Assembly: GCF_036013955.1 (NCBI RefSeq)
Contig: NZ_CP107903.1
Location: forward strand, 4,526,001-4,590,000
From: Streptomyces sp. NBC_00459
Lineage (GTDB): Bacteria > Actinomycetota > Actinomycetes > Streptomycetales > Streptomycetaceae
DNA length: 64,000 nt
Direction of reading: 5' to 3'
The notes below the pieces were generated by a model. That model was not told the DNA's origin and made no database searches. It saw nothing but the letters and a program-made list of their open reading frames with translations. Shown here one piece after another: positions 48,125-59,075 of this stretch (position 1 is its first letter; the number at the start of each line of letters is the position of its first letter). Made by a program: the position numbers and the translations under genes.

Positions 48125-48283
48125 TCAACCGCCTTCGTTCACACGGGTGTTGATACGGGCGATCTCGGCCACCCACTGCCGGCGCTCGTCGTGGGTCAGG
48201 TCGAGGATCTCCTCGCGCCGCCAGTGGAAGTGGTAGGCGATGTACGCGATCTCCTCCCGGAGCCGGGGAAGGGCGTACGTCAC
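48125..48283 (-). CDS. Small CIS protein, DUF6760-like
   Basis: 52 residues from GTG 48283: a helical peptide with ALPRLREEIAYIAYHFHWRR, EEILDLTHDERRQWVAEIAR and a short tail INTRVNEGG. The GTG overlaps the preceding stop as GTGA, and the stop is 4 bases before the large disordered gene. Peptides of this length and with the FHWRREEILDL pattern are conserved in phage-tail-like and CIS clusters (position of Pvc6). Probable assembly factor. Confidence 0.8.
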   Translation of the reverse strand: MTYALPRLREEIAYIAYHFHWRREEILDLTHDERRQWVAEIARINTRVNEGG

Positions 48284-48774
48284 GATTCCCCCAGGCGCCC
48301 ACCCGAGAGGTCGACCTCGAAGCCGCCCTCGCAGTGCGGGCAGGTCACCGCGGCGCGGGTGTGGCCCTCGCTGTTGACGCGGCGGTAGAAATCCTGGAGG
48401 AAGGCGACGTCGGTGGCGTACATCCGCTCGACGATCCCGGCGTGCACATCGCTGATCGAGCCGATCCGGGTGATCACCTGGCTCAGCAGCACCACGCTCA
48501 GGTACGCCGGGTTCTCCTTGACCCGCAGGTCGATCTGCGGCCGCAGTTCGTCACGGGCCGTGGCCAGGCGCATCGAGCCGTGGCGGTGCACCGTGCCCGC
48601 CTCGTCGACGTACCCGCGCGGCAGCTCGAACTCGAACTCGGTGCGCAGCCCGTGGTCCTCGCGGCGTGGCGGGGCGGCGGCGGGAGGTGGAGCCGCCTGC
48701 TCCGACGCCTGGGCGGGCTCCGTCACCTGGAGGAGCTCCTCCAGGTTGCCCGCCGTCACCGTACGACGCCTCAT
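48280..48774 (-). CDS. CIS tail assembly protein, function unknown
   Basis: 164 residues. A Pro/Ala-rich N-terminus leads to a conserved part: TEFEFELPRGYVDEAGTVHR, GSMRLATARDELRPQIDLRV, NPAYLSVVLLSQVITRIGSI and FLQDFYRRVNSEG. The end TCPHCEGGFEVDLSG has a single CxxC. Proteins of this type follow the tube gene in phage-tail-like clusters and probably act like tail assembly chaperones. It is coupled to both neighbours by ATGA/GTGA overlaps. Confidence 0.75.
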   Translation of the reverse strand: MRRRTVTAGNLEELLQVTEPAQASEQAAPPPAAAPPRREDHGLRTEFEFELPRGYVDEAGTVHRHGSMRLATARDELRPQIDLRVKENPAYLSVVLLSQVITRIGSISDVHAGIVERMYATDVAFLQDFYRRVNSEGHTRAAVTCPHCEGGFEVDLSGGRLGES

Positions 48775-49211
48775 TCGACGATGATCTCCTCGAACACGAT
48801 CGTGACCGACTCGGTGGCCGGAGACGACTCGCCCGCCTTCAGGGACGGGCCCTCCCACTTGGAGGCCCAGCCCTGCATCAGCTGGATACGGCGGACCGTG
48901 TTGCCCTCGGTGTCCTTGATCTCGATGGTGAGGTTCTGCCGCGCGGAGTTCACGGCCCCGTTGTTCAGGGTTTCCTTGATCCACTTGGTGAACTCGCTGC
49001 TCTGGTCGAGTCCCCGGGTGATCGTGATCTCACCGGCCTGGCGGGCGCCGGGCTGCTTGCGGATGATCTGCTTGCCCTCCGCGCTGACCTGCTTGACCTC
49101 GACGACCTCCTCCTCGACGGTCAGTCCGCTGATCTCCTGGATCGACTCGACCAGATAGCCGCCGAGTTGCACGCCGAAGACGTGGGTGGAAAGAGCATCG
49201 CCCGTTGCCAT
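48771..49211 (-). CDS. CIS inner tube protein (Cis1-type)
   Basis: 146 residues. Tail-tube fold motifs: HVFGVQLGGYLVESIQEISG, TVEEEVVEVKQVSAEGKQII, EITITRGLDQSSEFTKWIKE and MQGWASKWEGPSLKAGESSP. It stacks as hexameric rings inside the sheath and is ejected on contraction. It lies 64 bp downstream of the sheath gene. Confidence 0.93.
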   Translation of the reverse strand: MATGDALSTHVFGVQLGGYLVESIQEISGLTVEEEVVEVKQVSAEGKQIIRKQPGARQAGEITITRGLDQSSEFTKWIKETLNNGAVNSARQNLTIEIKDTEGNTVRRIQLMQGWASKWEGPSLKAGESSPATESVTIVFEEIIVE

Positions 49212-49275
49212 GACTGTCTGTCACCTTTCCTTACGGGTCTTTTCTCTTCTGCTCTGCTTCTCTACCGACCCGTGG

Positions 49276-50832
<1,557 letters not shown>

Positions 50833-51079
50833 GCTCGCTCCTTCGCGTCCTACGGGTCGGTCACATGTGTCCAGGGCGAGTCTGCGCGAGGGTCCGCCAG
50901 GGCGGCAGGGCCTCGGGGACCTGGCCAGGGGCAGGATCAGTGCCTTTCGTTGCCCACTCCAACTGACCGGCCGCCGCCCCGACTTGCCCTCGCTCTGCCC
51001 CTGCGGGCCTGGACGGGGCACTCGTCGGGGCGGTCCACTGGGGGTCGCAGGAGGGCTGCGCCGACGAGGAGGCAACGAA

Positions 51080-52810
51080 TTGCGGACGTCCGGGGCGCAC
51101 GCCGAGCAGCACGAGCACCGGCAGGCCACGCGCGGCCCGGCCCCCGCCCGCCAGGAGACCTCCGGCAGCCCCGCCGTACCGCCGCCGCTCACCGCCGACG
51201 GGCTCCGCGCGGCCCAGCGCGGCGCGGGAAACGCCGCGGTGACCGCGATGATCGCCCGCCGTGCCCGTCCGGCGCCCGTGACGGAGCAACCGGACCACGG
51301 TGTGGACCAGGTCCTGGGCTCCGCCGGCAAACCCCTCGCCGCGCCGGTGCGCCAGGACATGGAGTCCCGGTTCGGCACCGACTTCTCCGACGTACGACTG
51401 CACACCGGGGCCGCCGCCACCCGCTCGGCCCGTGCCATCGGGGCCCGCGCCTACACCTCCGGCAGCCATGTCGTCCTCGGTGCCGGTGGCCGCGACAAGC
51501 ACACCCTCGCCCACGAACTCACCCATGTCGTCCAGCAGCGCAACGGTCCGGTGTCGGGCACCGACCACGGCAACGGGCTCAAGATCTCCGACCCGTCGGA
51601 CAAGTTCGAACGAGCCGCCGAGGCCAACGCGCACAAGGTCATGTCCGGGCCGGTGCCGGACGTGCAGCGGGCGCCGGAGGCGGCCGGGCACAAGGCGGGG
51701 GCGGCGGGCGCGGGCATGGCCGAGGCGGACATGGTGCAGCGGGCCAGCAGCACCACGCTGGAGAACGCGACCGTGACGCACTACCAGCCCACCAAGCCGG
51801 GCGCCCAGCACGCCCAGAACCTCCCCATCCAGCGTCCCAAGACTGTGACCGGTCCCGTCATCCCGACGGCCACGTCGGGCCGGGGCCAGGCGCCGAACCC
51901 GATCGCGGTCAAGAAGCTCCACACGGCCTACAAGAACGCGAAGGGCAAGCGTGGGGCACCCTCCGAGGCGGACGTCTGGAAGGATCTGTTCGGCGGGGCG
52001 GGCTACGACCGCGGGCACGTCATGGGTCTCGAGGTCGGCGGCAGCGACAAGACGGAGAACATCGTCCCCCAGTGGTCCCTGAACCAGGGCACCGGCATGT
52101 GGCGCAAGATCGAACAGGCGCTGGTGGGGGTGGGCACGGGCAACCTCACCTTCGAGGTGATCTACGAGACGAACACGGGCAACCACCGCCATGTGATGAC
52201 CCCGATCAGGATCGACATCTACCTCGACAGCCACTCCACCACCACGACCTACCGCGAGTGGACGAACGAACCGGACGTCAACGACCTGATGCGGGCGGGC
52301 CGGGACCCGAGCGACGCGGCGGACTTCTACACGGAGACCAAGCAGGCACTGGGTGCGAACCCGACGCTGACCGAGAAGCAGATGCAGGAATTCGCCCGGT
52401 CGGCGATCGCCCAGGACAAGGCCACCTTCCTCGCGTACAAGGACTACGAGGACGGCAGTGCGGCAGGCCAGACCCCCGCGACCAGTTCCGCCGCCGCGCA
52501 CGCGCAGGGCATGACCTTCTCGGACATCTCCAAGGACCGCCGGGACAAGCTGATCGAGTCGTACATCGCCGCGGGCTGGGTGACCAAGAGCGGCTCCAAG
52601 GACACCGCGATCTACACCCTGAACGACGTCCCGGCTCCCGCGCCCGACAGCGACACCGAGAGCAGCGGCTCCAGCAGCGAGTCCGACGCCGAGATGGCCG
52701 ACGATTTCCAGCCGCCGGCGCCGGGACAGCCGTTCGCCAGCATGCAGTTCGACTCGCAGGGCAGCGGTACCGACTCGGACTACGAGGACAAGATGTCCAC
52801 CGGCGCCTAG
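51080..52810 (+). CDS. DUF4157-nuclease fusion, putative CIS effector
   Basis: 576 residues from TTG 51080, which has GAGGAGG at 7-base spacing. Residues 44-58 read AAQRGAGNAAVTAMI, matching the motif in the HExxH protein at the other end of the locus. DUF4157 spans about 78-155: MESRFGTDFSDVRLHTG, and THTLAHELTHVVQQR-like HELTH at 145-149. After a linker with VQR motifs there is a nuclease domain of the DNA/RNA non-specific type: GAGYDRGHVMGLEVGG (DRGH at 310-313) and NIVPQWSLNQGTGMWRKIE. The acidic Ser/Asp-rich tail ends the protein. It lacks a signal peptide. Lying in opposite orientation between two CIS operons, it is a likely toxin cargo, possibly matured by its own peptidase part (inference). 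Confidence 0.8.
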   Translation: MRTSGAHAEQHEHRQATRGPAPARQETSGSPAVPPPLTADGLRAAQRGAGNAAVTAMIARRARPAPVTEQPDHGVDQVLGSAGKPLAAPVRQDMESRFGTDFSDVRLHTGAAATRSARAIGARAYTSGSHVVLGAGGRDKHTLAHELTHVVQQRNGPVSGTDHGNGLKISDPSDKFERAAEANAHKVMSGPVPDVQRAPEAAGHKAGAAGAGMAEADMVQRASSTTLENATVTHYQPTKPGAQHAQNLPIQRPKTVTGPVIPTATSGRGQAPNPIAVKKLHTAYKNAKGKRGAPSEADVWKDLFGGAGYDRGHVMGLEVGGSDKTENIVPQWSLNQGTGMWRKIEQALVGVGTGNLTFEVIYETNTGNHRHVMTPIRIDIYLDSHSTTTTYREWTNEPDVNDLMRAGRDPSDAADFYTETKQALGANPTLTEKQMQEFARSAIAQDKATFLAYKDYEDGSAAGQTPATSSAAAHAQGMTFSDISKDRRDKLIESYIAAGWVTKSGSKDTAIYTLNDVPAPAPDSDTESSGSSSESDAEMADDFQPPAPGQPFASMQFDSQGSGTDSDYEDKMSTGA

Positions 52811-52842
52811 GCCCACGGCCGGGTTCGCGGCCGGGTTCGCGG

Positions 52843-54963
52843 CTAGGCCCCGGTCGCCTCCGCCGTGTACGGCCCGAACTCGCCCTCCAGTACCAGCCGC
52901 CCCAGCTTGCGGTACTCCTGCGCGACCGCCGTCACCAGCTGCCGCATGGTGAGCGGGCTGCCGGACTCCGCCGCGAGGTAGGCAGCGGTCACCGCGCAGG
53001 CGCGGATGGAGCCGCCGGCGAGTTCGAAGCGGTCGGCGCAGAAGGCGAGGTCGAGGTCGTCGGCGCGGGGCAGGCGGTCGCCCAGGCAGCGCTCCCACAG
53101 GGCGAGGCGCTGGCCCGAGTCGGGCACCGGGAAGTCGGCCACCACGTCGAGGCGGCGGGTGAACGCCTCGTCCAGGTTGGCCCGCAGGTTGGTGGTCAGC
53201 ACCGCGATGCCGTCGAACGACTCCATGCGCTGCAGCAGATACGCCGACTCGATGTTGGCGTGCCGGTCGTGCGCGCCCTTCACCTCCGAGCGCTTGCCGA
53301 AGATCGCGTCGGCCTCGTCGAAGAGCAGCACCGCGTTGACCGCGGAGGCCTCGGTGAAGATCCGCTCCAGGTTCTTCTCGGTCTCCCCGATGTACTTGTC
53401 CACAACTGTGGACAGGTCCACCACATACAGGTCCATGCCCAGGTCGGCGGCGACGACCTCGGCGGACATCGTCTTGCCGGTGCCCGACTCGCCGGCGAAC
53501 AGCGCGATCACGCCGCGCCCCCGGCCGCCGCCGGGCCGCATCCCCCACTGCCCGAGCACCTGCTCACGGTGGCGGGCGCGCAGCGCGAGTTCGCGCAGCC
53601 GCCGGTCCGTGGTGGGCGGCAGCACCAGATCGTCCCAGCCGACGCCCGGCTCCACCCGGCGGGCGAGCCGGTCGAGCCCCGCGCCGTTCTGGGCCCGTAC
53701 GGCGGTGCGCAGATCGTCGGGGCGGACCGGGCGGTCCGCGAGGGCGGCCGTGCGCACCGCCACATCGGCGGCACGGCGCAACTGCCCGGAGTCCAGGCGG
53801 TGCGCGGCGACCGCCTCGGCGAGGGCTTCCACGTCGCCGATCACCACGCCGTCACCCGCGGCATCGTCGAGGGCGTACCGCCAGCGCGCGGCCTGCCGTT
53901 CGGGCGAGGGCGCCGGCACGGTCAGGACGACGGGGGTGTCGGCGGCCCACTCCGGGGCCCAGCCGACGGTGCCGTGCGTGAACAGGGGGATGCCCCGCAG
54001 CGCCGCGCACAACGCCCCGAGCGTGCGGGCCCGTTCGGCGGGTTCGCCGGGCAGCGCCTCCAGGGGTCCGAGGACGACCCCGGCGCCGGTCAGACGGGCT
54101 TCGAGGGCGGCGATCCGGGCGAGTTCCGGTACGTCGCCGGGGCGCCGGGAGAGCGCCGTCGCGTCCAGGACGAGCGGGCGCAGCCCGGCCGCGCTCAGGG
54201 CGGCGGTGGCCAGCCCCGCGGCGTCGCCACCCCGGCTGCGCAGATGGACGAGGCCGACGCCGGTCCCGGCGGCGGACGCCGTCCGGTGGACGTCCGTCGT
54301 CTCGGCGGTCGGGTCCTCACGGGCCTCGCCGAGCACCCCGGCGAGCCTGGCGTCGGGCCGGGCGCTGCCCAGCAGATGCCCGGTCACCCGGTCGGGCACC
54401 GCCAACACCCTTGACAGCGGCGGCCGTTCGGGCTCGGTGACCTCCACCAGACCGCCCGCGACCAGCGGCGACCCGGGAGCGAGCCGGAACCGGGCGGCTG
54501 CCGCCCCGCCCAGCCCGCACAGCTCCAGGGCGAGCCCGACCGTGGGCCGACGGCGGGTCAGGTCGTCGTTGAGATAGCCGTAGAGCCGCTCGAACCGCGC
54601 GTCGAGGTCGGGTGCCACCGCGACCAGGAGCAGGTCCAGATCCAGCGGGGACAGCCCGAACCGCTGGGCGAGGCCGTCGAGTACGGACCCGGCGGGCGGC
54701 TGGCGGGGCTCGTGCGCGGGCACGTCGAGACCACCCGGCTCGTCCAGGATGCGGGCGACCGCGTCGGGGGTGAGGTACTGCCCGCGATACGGGTCGTCGG
54801 GATCGGGATCGGCGGCACGGCGGACAGCCACGGCATGCCGCACCCGCTCCTCGACCAACCGCAGCCGCGCCCACAGGTGTTCCACACCGGCGGACACGGG
54901 GTCGGCGTCGACGGACACTCGGTCAGGGCCGACCACGACCACGGGTTCGACGGTGTGCGTCAC
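52843..54963 (-). CDS. CIS AAA+ ATPase (Cis15-type)
   Basis: 706 residues from GTG 54963. C-terminal AAA+ module: Walker A GESGTGKT at 491-498, Walker B LLFDEADAIFGKR near 546-558, and the second region TTNLRANLDEAFTRRLD with the Arg finger. The N-terminal 440 residues contain a second, degenerate ATPase-like region (LARIAALEARLTGAGVVLGP). Pvc15-like ATPases are needed for assembly or cargo loading of PVC-type particles. The gene overlaps the cap gene as GTGA. Confidence 0.9.
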   Translation of the reverse strand: MTHTVEPVVVVGPDRVSVDADPVSAGVEHLWARLRLVEERVRHAVAVRRAADPDPDDPYRGQYLTPDAVARILDEPGGLDVPAHEPRQPPAGSVLDGLAQRFGLSPLDLDLLLVAVAPDLDARFERLYGYLNDDLTRRRPTVGLALELCGLGGAAAARFRLAPGSPLVAGGLVEVTEPERPPLSRVLAVPDRVTGHLLGSARPDARLAGVLGEAREDPTAETTDVHRTASAAGTGVGLVHLRSRGGDAAGLATAALSAAGLRPLVLDATALSRRPGDVPELARIAALEARLTGAGVVLGPLEALPGEPAERARTLGALCAALRGIPLFTHGTVGWAPEWAADTPVVLTVPAPSPERQAARWRYALDDAAGDGVVIGDVEALAEAVAAHRLDSGQLRRAADVAVRTAALADRPVRPDDLRTAVRAQNGAGLDRLARRVEPGVGWDDLVLPPTTDRRLRELALRARHREQVLGQWGMRPGGGRGRGVIALFAGESGTGKTMSAEVVAADLGMDLYVVDLSTVVDKYIGETEKNLERIFTEASAVNAVLLFDEADAIFGKRSEVKGAHDRHANIESAYLLQRMESFDGIAVLTTNLRANLDEAFTRRLDVVADFPVPDSGQRLALWERCLGDRLPRADDLDLAFCADRFELAGGSIRACAVTAAYLAAESGSPLTMRQLVTAVAQEYRKLGRLVLEGEFGPYTAEATGA

Positions 54964-55670
54964 GGCTGGCGGTCCCCTCGGCGGCGGCGACGGGCTGGGG
55001 CGGATCCCCGTTCTCGCGGGCCGGCGAAGCCGCCGTCCGGGCCCGGGTCGGTCGCCTCCTGGTAGCGCAGCCGGCGGCCCGGCGTCGTCTCTCCGCTCTC
55101 GCTACGGGTGGCCGAGCGCACGACGAGGCCTTCGGTGACCGGCGGCGCGGTCACCGTGGTCACACCGGCGAGCGGCGCGCTCACCCGTATCTGGAGCGAG
55201 GCCTTCAGCTCGCCGCCGAGCGCCGACCACACGTCGGCGGCGGCCGGTGCGTCGAGCCGGGTCCCGCCGGCGTCCAGTCCCACCGCCAGGCCGAGCTCGG
55301 CGAGCGTGCCGGTGAGCAGGCGGGCGGGCAGGGTGTCGCGGGCCACCAGGGTCGCCAACACCTGCGAGAGCAGGCGGTGTTCGTCCTGCGGGCGGCTCGC
55401 CCATGCCGTGACCAGGTACGTCAGCTCGAACCAGCGGGGCGGGGTGCGCCGCGCCACCAGATGGCCGTCGGCGTCGTACACCTCACCGGCGCCGCTGCCG
55501 CGCCGGACGGCGTCCTCCCGGATGTCGTAGAGGAAGACGCAGACGGTGGGGGCGCTGCGGCGTGCGGCCCAGTCCCGGGTGGGGGCGTCGAGGACCACTT
55601 CGACGCCCGACGCCTCCAGGCCGGACTCGCCGAGCAGCCGGCGCAGCCCCTCGTCGACCTCGTGGATCAC
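54960..55670 (-). CDS. CIS cap/terminator protein, DUF4255 (Cis16-type)
   Basis: 236 residues from GTG 55670. DUF4255 motifs: VIHEVDEGLRRLLGESGLEA, VVLDAPTRDWAARRSAPTVC, VFLYDIREDAVRRG and RWFELTYLVTAWASRPQDEH. Pvc16-like proteins terminate the tube and sheath at the distal end. The C-terminal tail is Arg/Gly-rich and disordered. It overlaps both the upstream propeller gene and the downstream ATPase gene by GTGA. Confidence 0.9.
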   Translation of the reverse strand: MIHEVDEGLRRLLGESGLEASGVEVVLDAPTRDWAARRSAPTVCVFLYDIREDAVRRGSGAGEVYDADGHLVARRTPPRWFELTYLVTAWASRPQDEHRLLSQVLATLVARDTLPARLLTGTLAELGLAVGLDAGGTRLDAPAAADVWSALGGELKASLQIRVSAPLAGVTTVTAPPVTEGLVVRSATRSESGETTPGRRLRYQEATDPGPDGGFAGPRERGSAPARRRRRGDRQP

Positions 55671-58600
55671 CGGCGGGTCACCTCGTCGGGCGGCTGGACG
55701 GTCCCGCTGACCACCAGGAAGTCGGTCTTCACCGGTGAGAACCCGGGGCCCCTGGCGGTGATGACGCGCGGTCCGGTCTGGTCCTTGGCGAGGATGAGCA
55801 ACTGGCCGATGAAGGTGCCGTCCCGCTTCGGCACGGTCGGTGCCGCCGCCGCGGTGATCCCCGGATTCCAGGTGAACCGCACCGGCGCTCCCGGCGGGAA
55901 GTCCTTGCCGCGCACCGAGGTGACGAAGCCGGGCTTGCCGACGTTCGGCACCGCGACGATGCGGGGCTGGAGGATGCGCAGCCGCAGCCGGGCGGTGTTG
56001 TCGCCCTTGTCGGCGTCCGTGCCGGTGGTGGTGAGCAGGCCGGTGACGTTGCCGGTCAGCGCCTTGTCCGGGCTGAGGACGACCCGGACCACGGTGCTCG
56101 CGCGCGGCTCCAGGTCCGGCAGCGCGCACACCCAGGACGTGTCGCAGCCCGCCGGCGGCCCGCTGTCCGGGATGCCGTTGGGCAGGCCGACACGCAGCCG
56201 CAGCCCGGTCGCGAGCGCGTTGCGGCCGTTGCGGACGGTGTAGGTCACCACGACGCGTCCGCCGACGTAGCCCGGGTTGGGCTGGGCGGTGACCTTCACG
56301 CCGGGTCCGGCGTCCGGCGCGGGCGGCTCGGCGGGCACGGACGGTTCGGTGGGTTCGGCCGGCACGGTGGGCACTGTGGGCACGGTCATCGTGGGCGTCG
56401 GGGTCGGGGTCGGCGGGGCCTCGCGCACCGGGACCACGGTCCGGCCGGCGTTGTCGCTGGGCTCGGGGTCCAGGACCGTGCCGGTGACCGACCAGTCGAC
56501 GGGCTGGTCTCCTGTGGTGAGGCCGGTGAGGGTGACGCTCACCGTGACGGTGGTGCCGGGCCGCACCACGCCGACAACGCACTGCAGGGAGGCGGCGTCG
56601 CAGGTACCGCCGGGCCAGGTCACCGTGGTGACCTGCACACCGGCCGGCGGGGCGATGGTCAGCGTGGTGCCGGGCGAGGCGGCGGGCCCGTTGTTCACGA
56701 CGTCCACCTGGACGGTCGTGGACCCGCCGACGATGACCTCGGGCGTGGTGCCGGGCGCCCGCACGGCGAGGTTCACCGACTGCTGGACGCTGGGTTCCTT
56801 CTGCCGGCCCGGGAGCGTACTGGTGAGCGGGGTCAGGTCGCCGGAGTCGACGTCCAACAGGCTCAGTTTTTCAGGGCTGTTGGCGGCCACGGCGGCCCGT
56901 GAGCTGATCACCAGGCTCGTGCCGTCGGCCGTCCAGGCGGCGTCGCGCGGCTGGAAGGGACCGGTGGCCGAGGTGTCCGGCAGCTGCCGGCCGCAGGCGC
57001 CGGGCAGGTCGCGGGCGGCTGCGGGGGTCAGCACCCGGCAGTCGTCGCCCGACAGGGAGGTCAGAAGGATGCCGTCGCGTCGGTCGACCGCGCCGCCGCC
57101 GCTCTTGCGGTTGAAGGCGATGCCGGTCCCGTCCGGCGAGAACGCCGGGCTGTCGTCGATGACCTCGCAGGCGCCCGGGCAGATCCTGGAACTCAGGTCG
57201 CGCTGCCGGGTCAGGTCGTTCACGGGCACGGTCCAGATGTGCTTGTTGCCGCCGCCCCCGTCGATCACCTCGCTGCGGGTGAAGGCCAGGGTGGTGCCGT
57301 CGGAGGACCAGGTGGGCTGGGCGTCACGGCCCGTCTGCTCCCCGGCCGGCGGAGTGACCTCGCCGGTGATCGCCCCGGTGGTCGCGTCCGCGACGAGGAT
57401 CCGGCTGGGACCGGCGGCCTCACCGACACCGCCCGGCGAAGTCCGGGTGAAGGCGAGGTACTTGCCGTCCGGGGAGAACGTCGGGTCGGTGTCCCAGTCC
57501 GTCGCGGCACGGCCCGCCAGTGGCATGGGCGCCGCGTCGGAGCCGTCGGCGTCCACCGTCCAGATCCGCTCGATCCGTCGTCCGTCGGTGTCGGTCTCGA
57601 AGCGGGTGACGACGATCCGGCGGCCGTCGGGTGTGTAGTTCTGCCGCTCGGTCCACGGGTCGTACCCGGCGGCGGGCTGGAACAGCGGGTCCTTGGCGGG
57701 ATCGGTGTTGGTGTCGGCCGCCGGGTCCTCGTTGAGGATCGTCAGCCCCAGGTCGCGCGGGTCGGACCCGTCCGCCCGGGCGTCCTGCAACGTCACCACG
57801 TGCGGGCCGGCCGCCGAGGTGCGCTCGACCACCACGCCACCGCCGTCGAGCGGACCCGACCAGGTGACCGTGGAGACCTCCCGGTCCTCGTTCAGCACCA
57901 GCGAGGGGACCTGGTCGGCGTGGGCGGTCGTCCGGAACACATGGTCCCAGTCGCCCTCGCACTCACAGGTGATCTCGGGGCTCAGGAACACCACACCGTC
58001 CCCGTCGGGCAGCCACGCTGCCCCATGGGCCCGCCACTGTGCCTGCGCGCCCCCGAGCAGGGGTTCGTCGCCGTTCGCGTTCGCGTTCGCCACCCGCAGC
58101 CGGGGCACGCTCCGCCCTTCGGCGGTGGTCGTGGCGGTGTACGCGATCCAGTCCCGGTTCTCTTCGTCGTTCACCGGGTTCCACACGGGTTCGGTGGCCG
58201 TGCCGTTCGCGGGGTCGGTGATCCGGACGGCGGTACCGCCCGCCAGCGGCCGTACGTAGACCTGCTCCCCCGTCAGTGCGTCGCTGTCGCTCGCGTACGC
58301 CAGCCGCTGCCCCTCGGGGGAGACCGTCGGGCTCTCCTCGTTCGCGGGGGTGTCCGTGAGCCGCGTCAGGCCGGTGCCGTCGGTGCGCACCAGCCACAGG
58401 TCGCGCTGCGTACCGTCGCCCGGGCCCGCGGACCCGGCAGCGTCGAACACCACGGACGTGCCGTCCGGTGTCAGCCGGGGATGCGCCGCGTCCATGCCGC
58501 CGGTCAGACGCCGTACGGCACCGTCGGCGGACCGCAGATAGATCTGCGGGGTCGCTTCGTCGCGCAGGCTCGCGAAGACCAGCTGGTCGCCGAGGGCGGC

Positions 58601-58927
58601 CGGCTGGACGTCGGAGTGGGCCGGTCCCGCGCCGAACAGCGGGGTACTGGAGGTCGTGGTGGCCACCTGGCCGAGACTGCGGTGCCGGGTGCCGGCGTAG
58701 GTCATCCGGGTGTTCGTGGTGTCGGCGGCCGCTGCCCGCGCCGCGGGTTCGGCGCTGCCCGGCCCGGAGGCCGCCGTCACCCCGAGCAACGGGGCGAGCA
58801 GCAGCAACGCCATGCCGAGTCTTCCCGGGCGGTACCGCCCGCCGGGGCCGGGCGGTGTCCGGCGGATGCGCGTGCCGGCGCCCGCGACGCCGAGCTGATC
58901 CGCCGGGCACTCCCTAGCGGTTCCCAT
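55667..58927 (-). CDS. Secreted TolB/WD40-like propeller protein with Ig-like domains
   Basis: 1,086 residues. A signal-type helix (LGMALLLLAPLLGVTAAS) after a long basic n-region ends near residue 55-60. Residues 130-700 carry TolB/WD40 beta-propeller repeats, such as SPDGKYLAFTR, TPDGTSVVFDA and SSDGTTLAFTR. Two CARDB/DUF11-type Ig-like domains follow (QVDVVNNGPAASPGTTLTIA; VVVTYTVRNGRNALATGLRL), joined by a Pro/Thr/Val linker, then a last beta domain. It is the first gene of the cap-ATPase operon and overlaps the cap gene as GTGA. An exported protein in a cytoplasmic CIS operon may act at the membrane or wall; its role is unknown. Confidence 0.8.
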   Translation of the reverse strand: MGTARECPADQLGVAGAGTRIRRTPPGPGGRYRPGRLGMALLLLAPLLGVTAASGPGSAEPAARAAAADTTNTRMTYAGTRHRSLGQVATTTSSTPLFGAGPAHSDVQPAALGDQLVFASLRDEATPQIYLRSADGAVRRLTGGMDAAHPRLTPDGTSVVFDAAGSAGPGDGTQRDLWLVRTDGTGLTRLTDTPANEESPTVSPEGQRLAYASDSDALTGEQVYVRPLAGGTAVRITDPANGTATEPVWNPVNDEENRDWIAYTATTTAEGRSVPRLRVANANANGDEPLLGGAQAQWRAHGAAWLPDGDGVVFLSPEITCECEGDWDHVFRTTAHADQVPSLVLNEDREVSTVTWSGPLDGGGVVVERTSAAGPHVVTLQDARADGSDPRDLGLTILNEDPAADTNTDPAKDPLFQPAAGYDPWTERQNYTPDGRRIVVTRFETDTDGRRIERIWTVDADGSDAAPMPLAGRAATDWDTDPTFSPDGKYLAFTRTSPGGVGEAAGPSRILVADATTGAITGEVTPPAGEQTGRDAQPTWSSDGTTLAFTRSEVIDGGGGNKHIWTVPVNDLTRQRDLSSRICPGACEVIDDSPAFSPDGTGIAFNRKSGGGAVDRRDGILLTSLSGDDCRVLTPAAARDLPGACGRQLPDTSATGPFQPRDAAWTADGTSLVISSRAAVAANSPEKLSLLDVDSGDLTPLTSTLPGRQKEPSVQQSVNLAVRAPGTTPEVIVGGSTTVQVDVVNNGPAASPGTTLTIAPPAGVQVTTVTWPGGTCDAASLQCVVGVVRPGTTVTVSVTLTGLTTGDQPVDWSVTGTVLDPEPSDNAGRTVVPVREAPPTPTPTPTMTVPTVPTVPAEPTEPSVPAEPPAPDAGPGVKVTAQPNPGYVGGRVVVTYTVRNGRNALATGLRLRVGLPNGIPDSGPPAGCDTSWVCALPDLEPRASTVVRVVLSPDKALTGNVTGLLTTTGTDADKGDNTARLRLRILQPRIVAVPNVGKPGFVTSVRGKDFPPGAPVRFTWNPGITAAAAPTVPKRDGTFIGQLLILAKDQTGPRVITARGPGFSPVKTDFLVVSGTVQPPDEVTRR

Positions 58928-59075
58928 GGAGGTCCCTCTCGCAGTCTGGAATGCGGCACGTGGACGGGCCCCCGCCATCCTGCGACGACCGCGCACGACA
59001 CGGCAGGGAGACGGAGCCGTACCTGGGGGAAACGTGCGGTGCGCTTTCGGGCAGCGCCGACGTACCCGACTGTCG

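Noticed and set aside
46748..48388. Plus-strand ORF of 546 codons opposite the disordered CIS gene
   Set aside because: The opposite frame has coupled starts and conserved ends, whereas this product is featureless Gly/Ala/Arg sequence.
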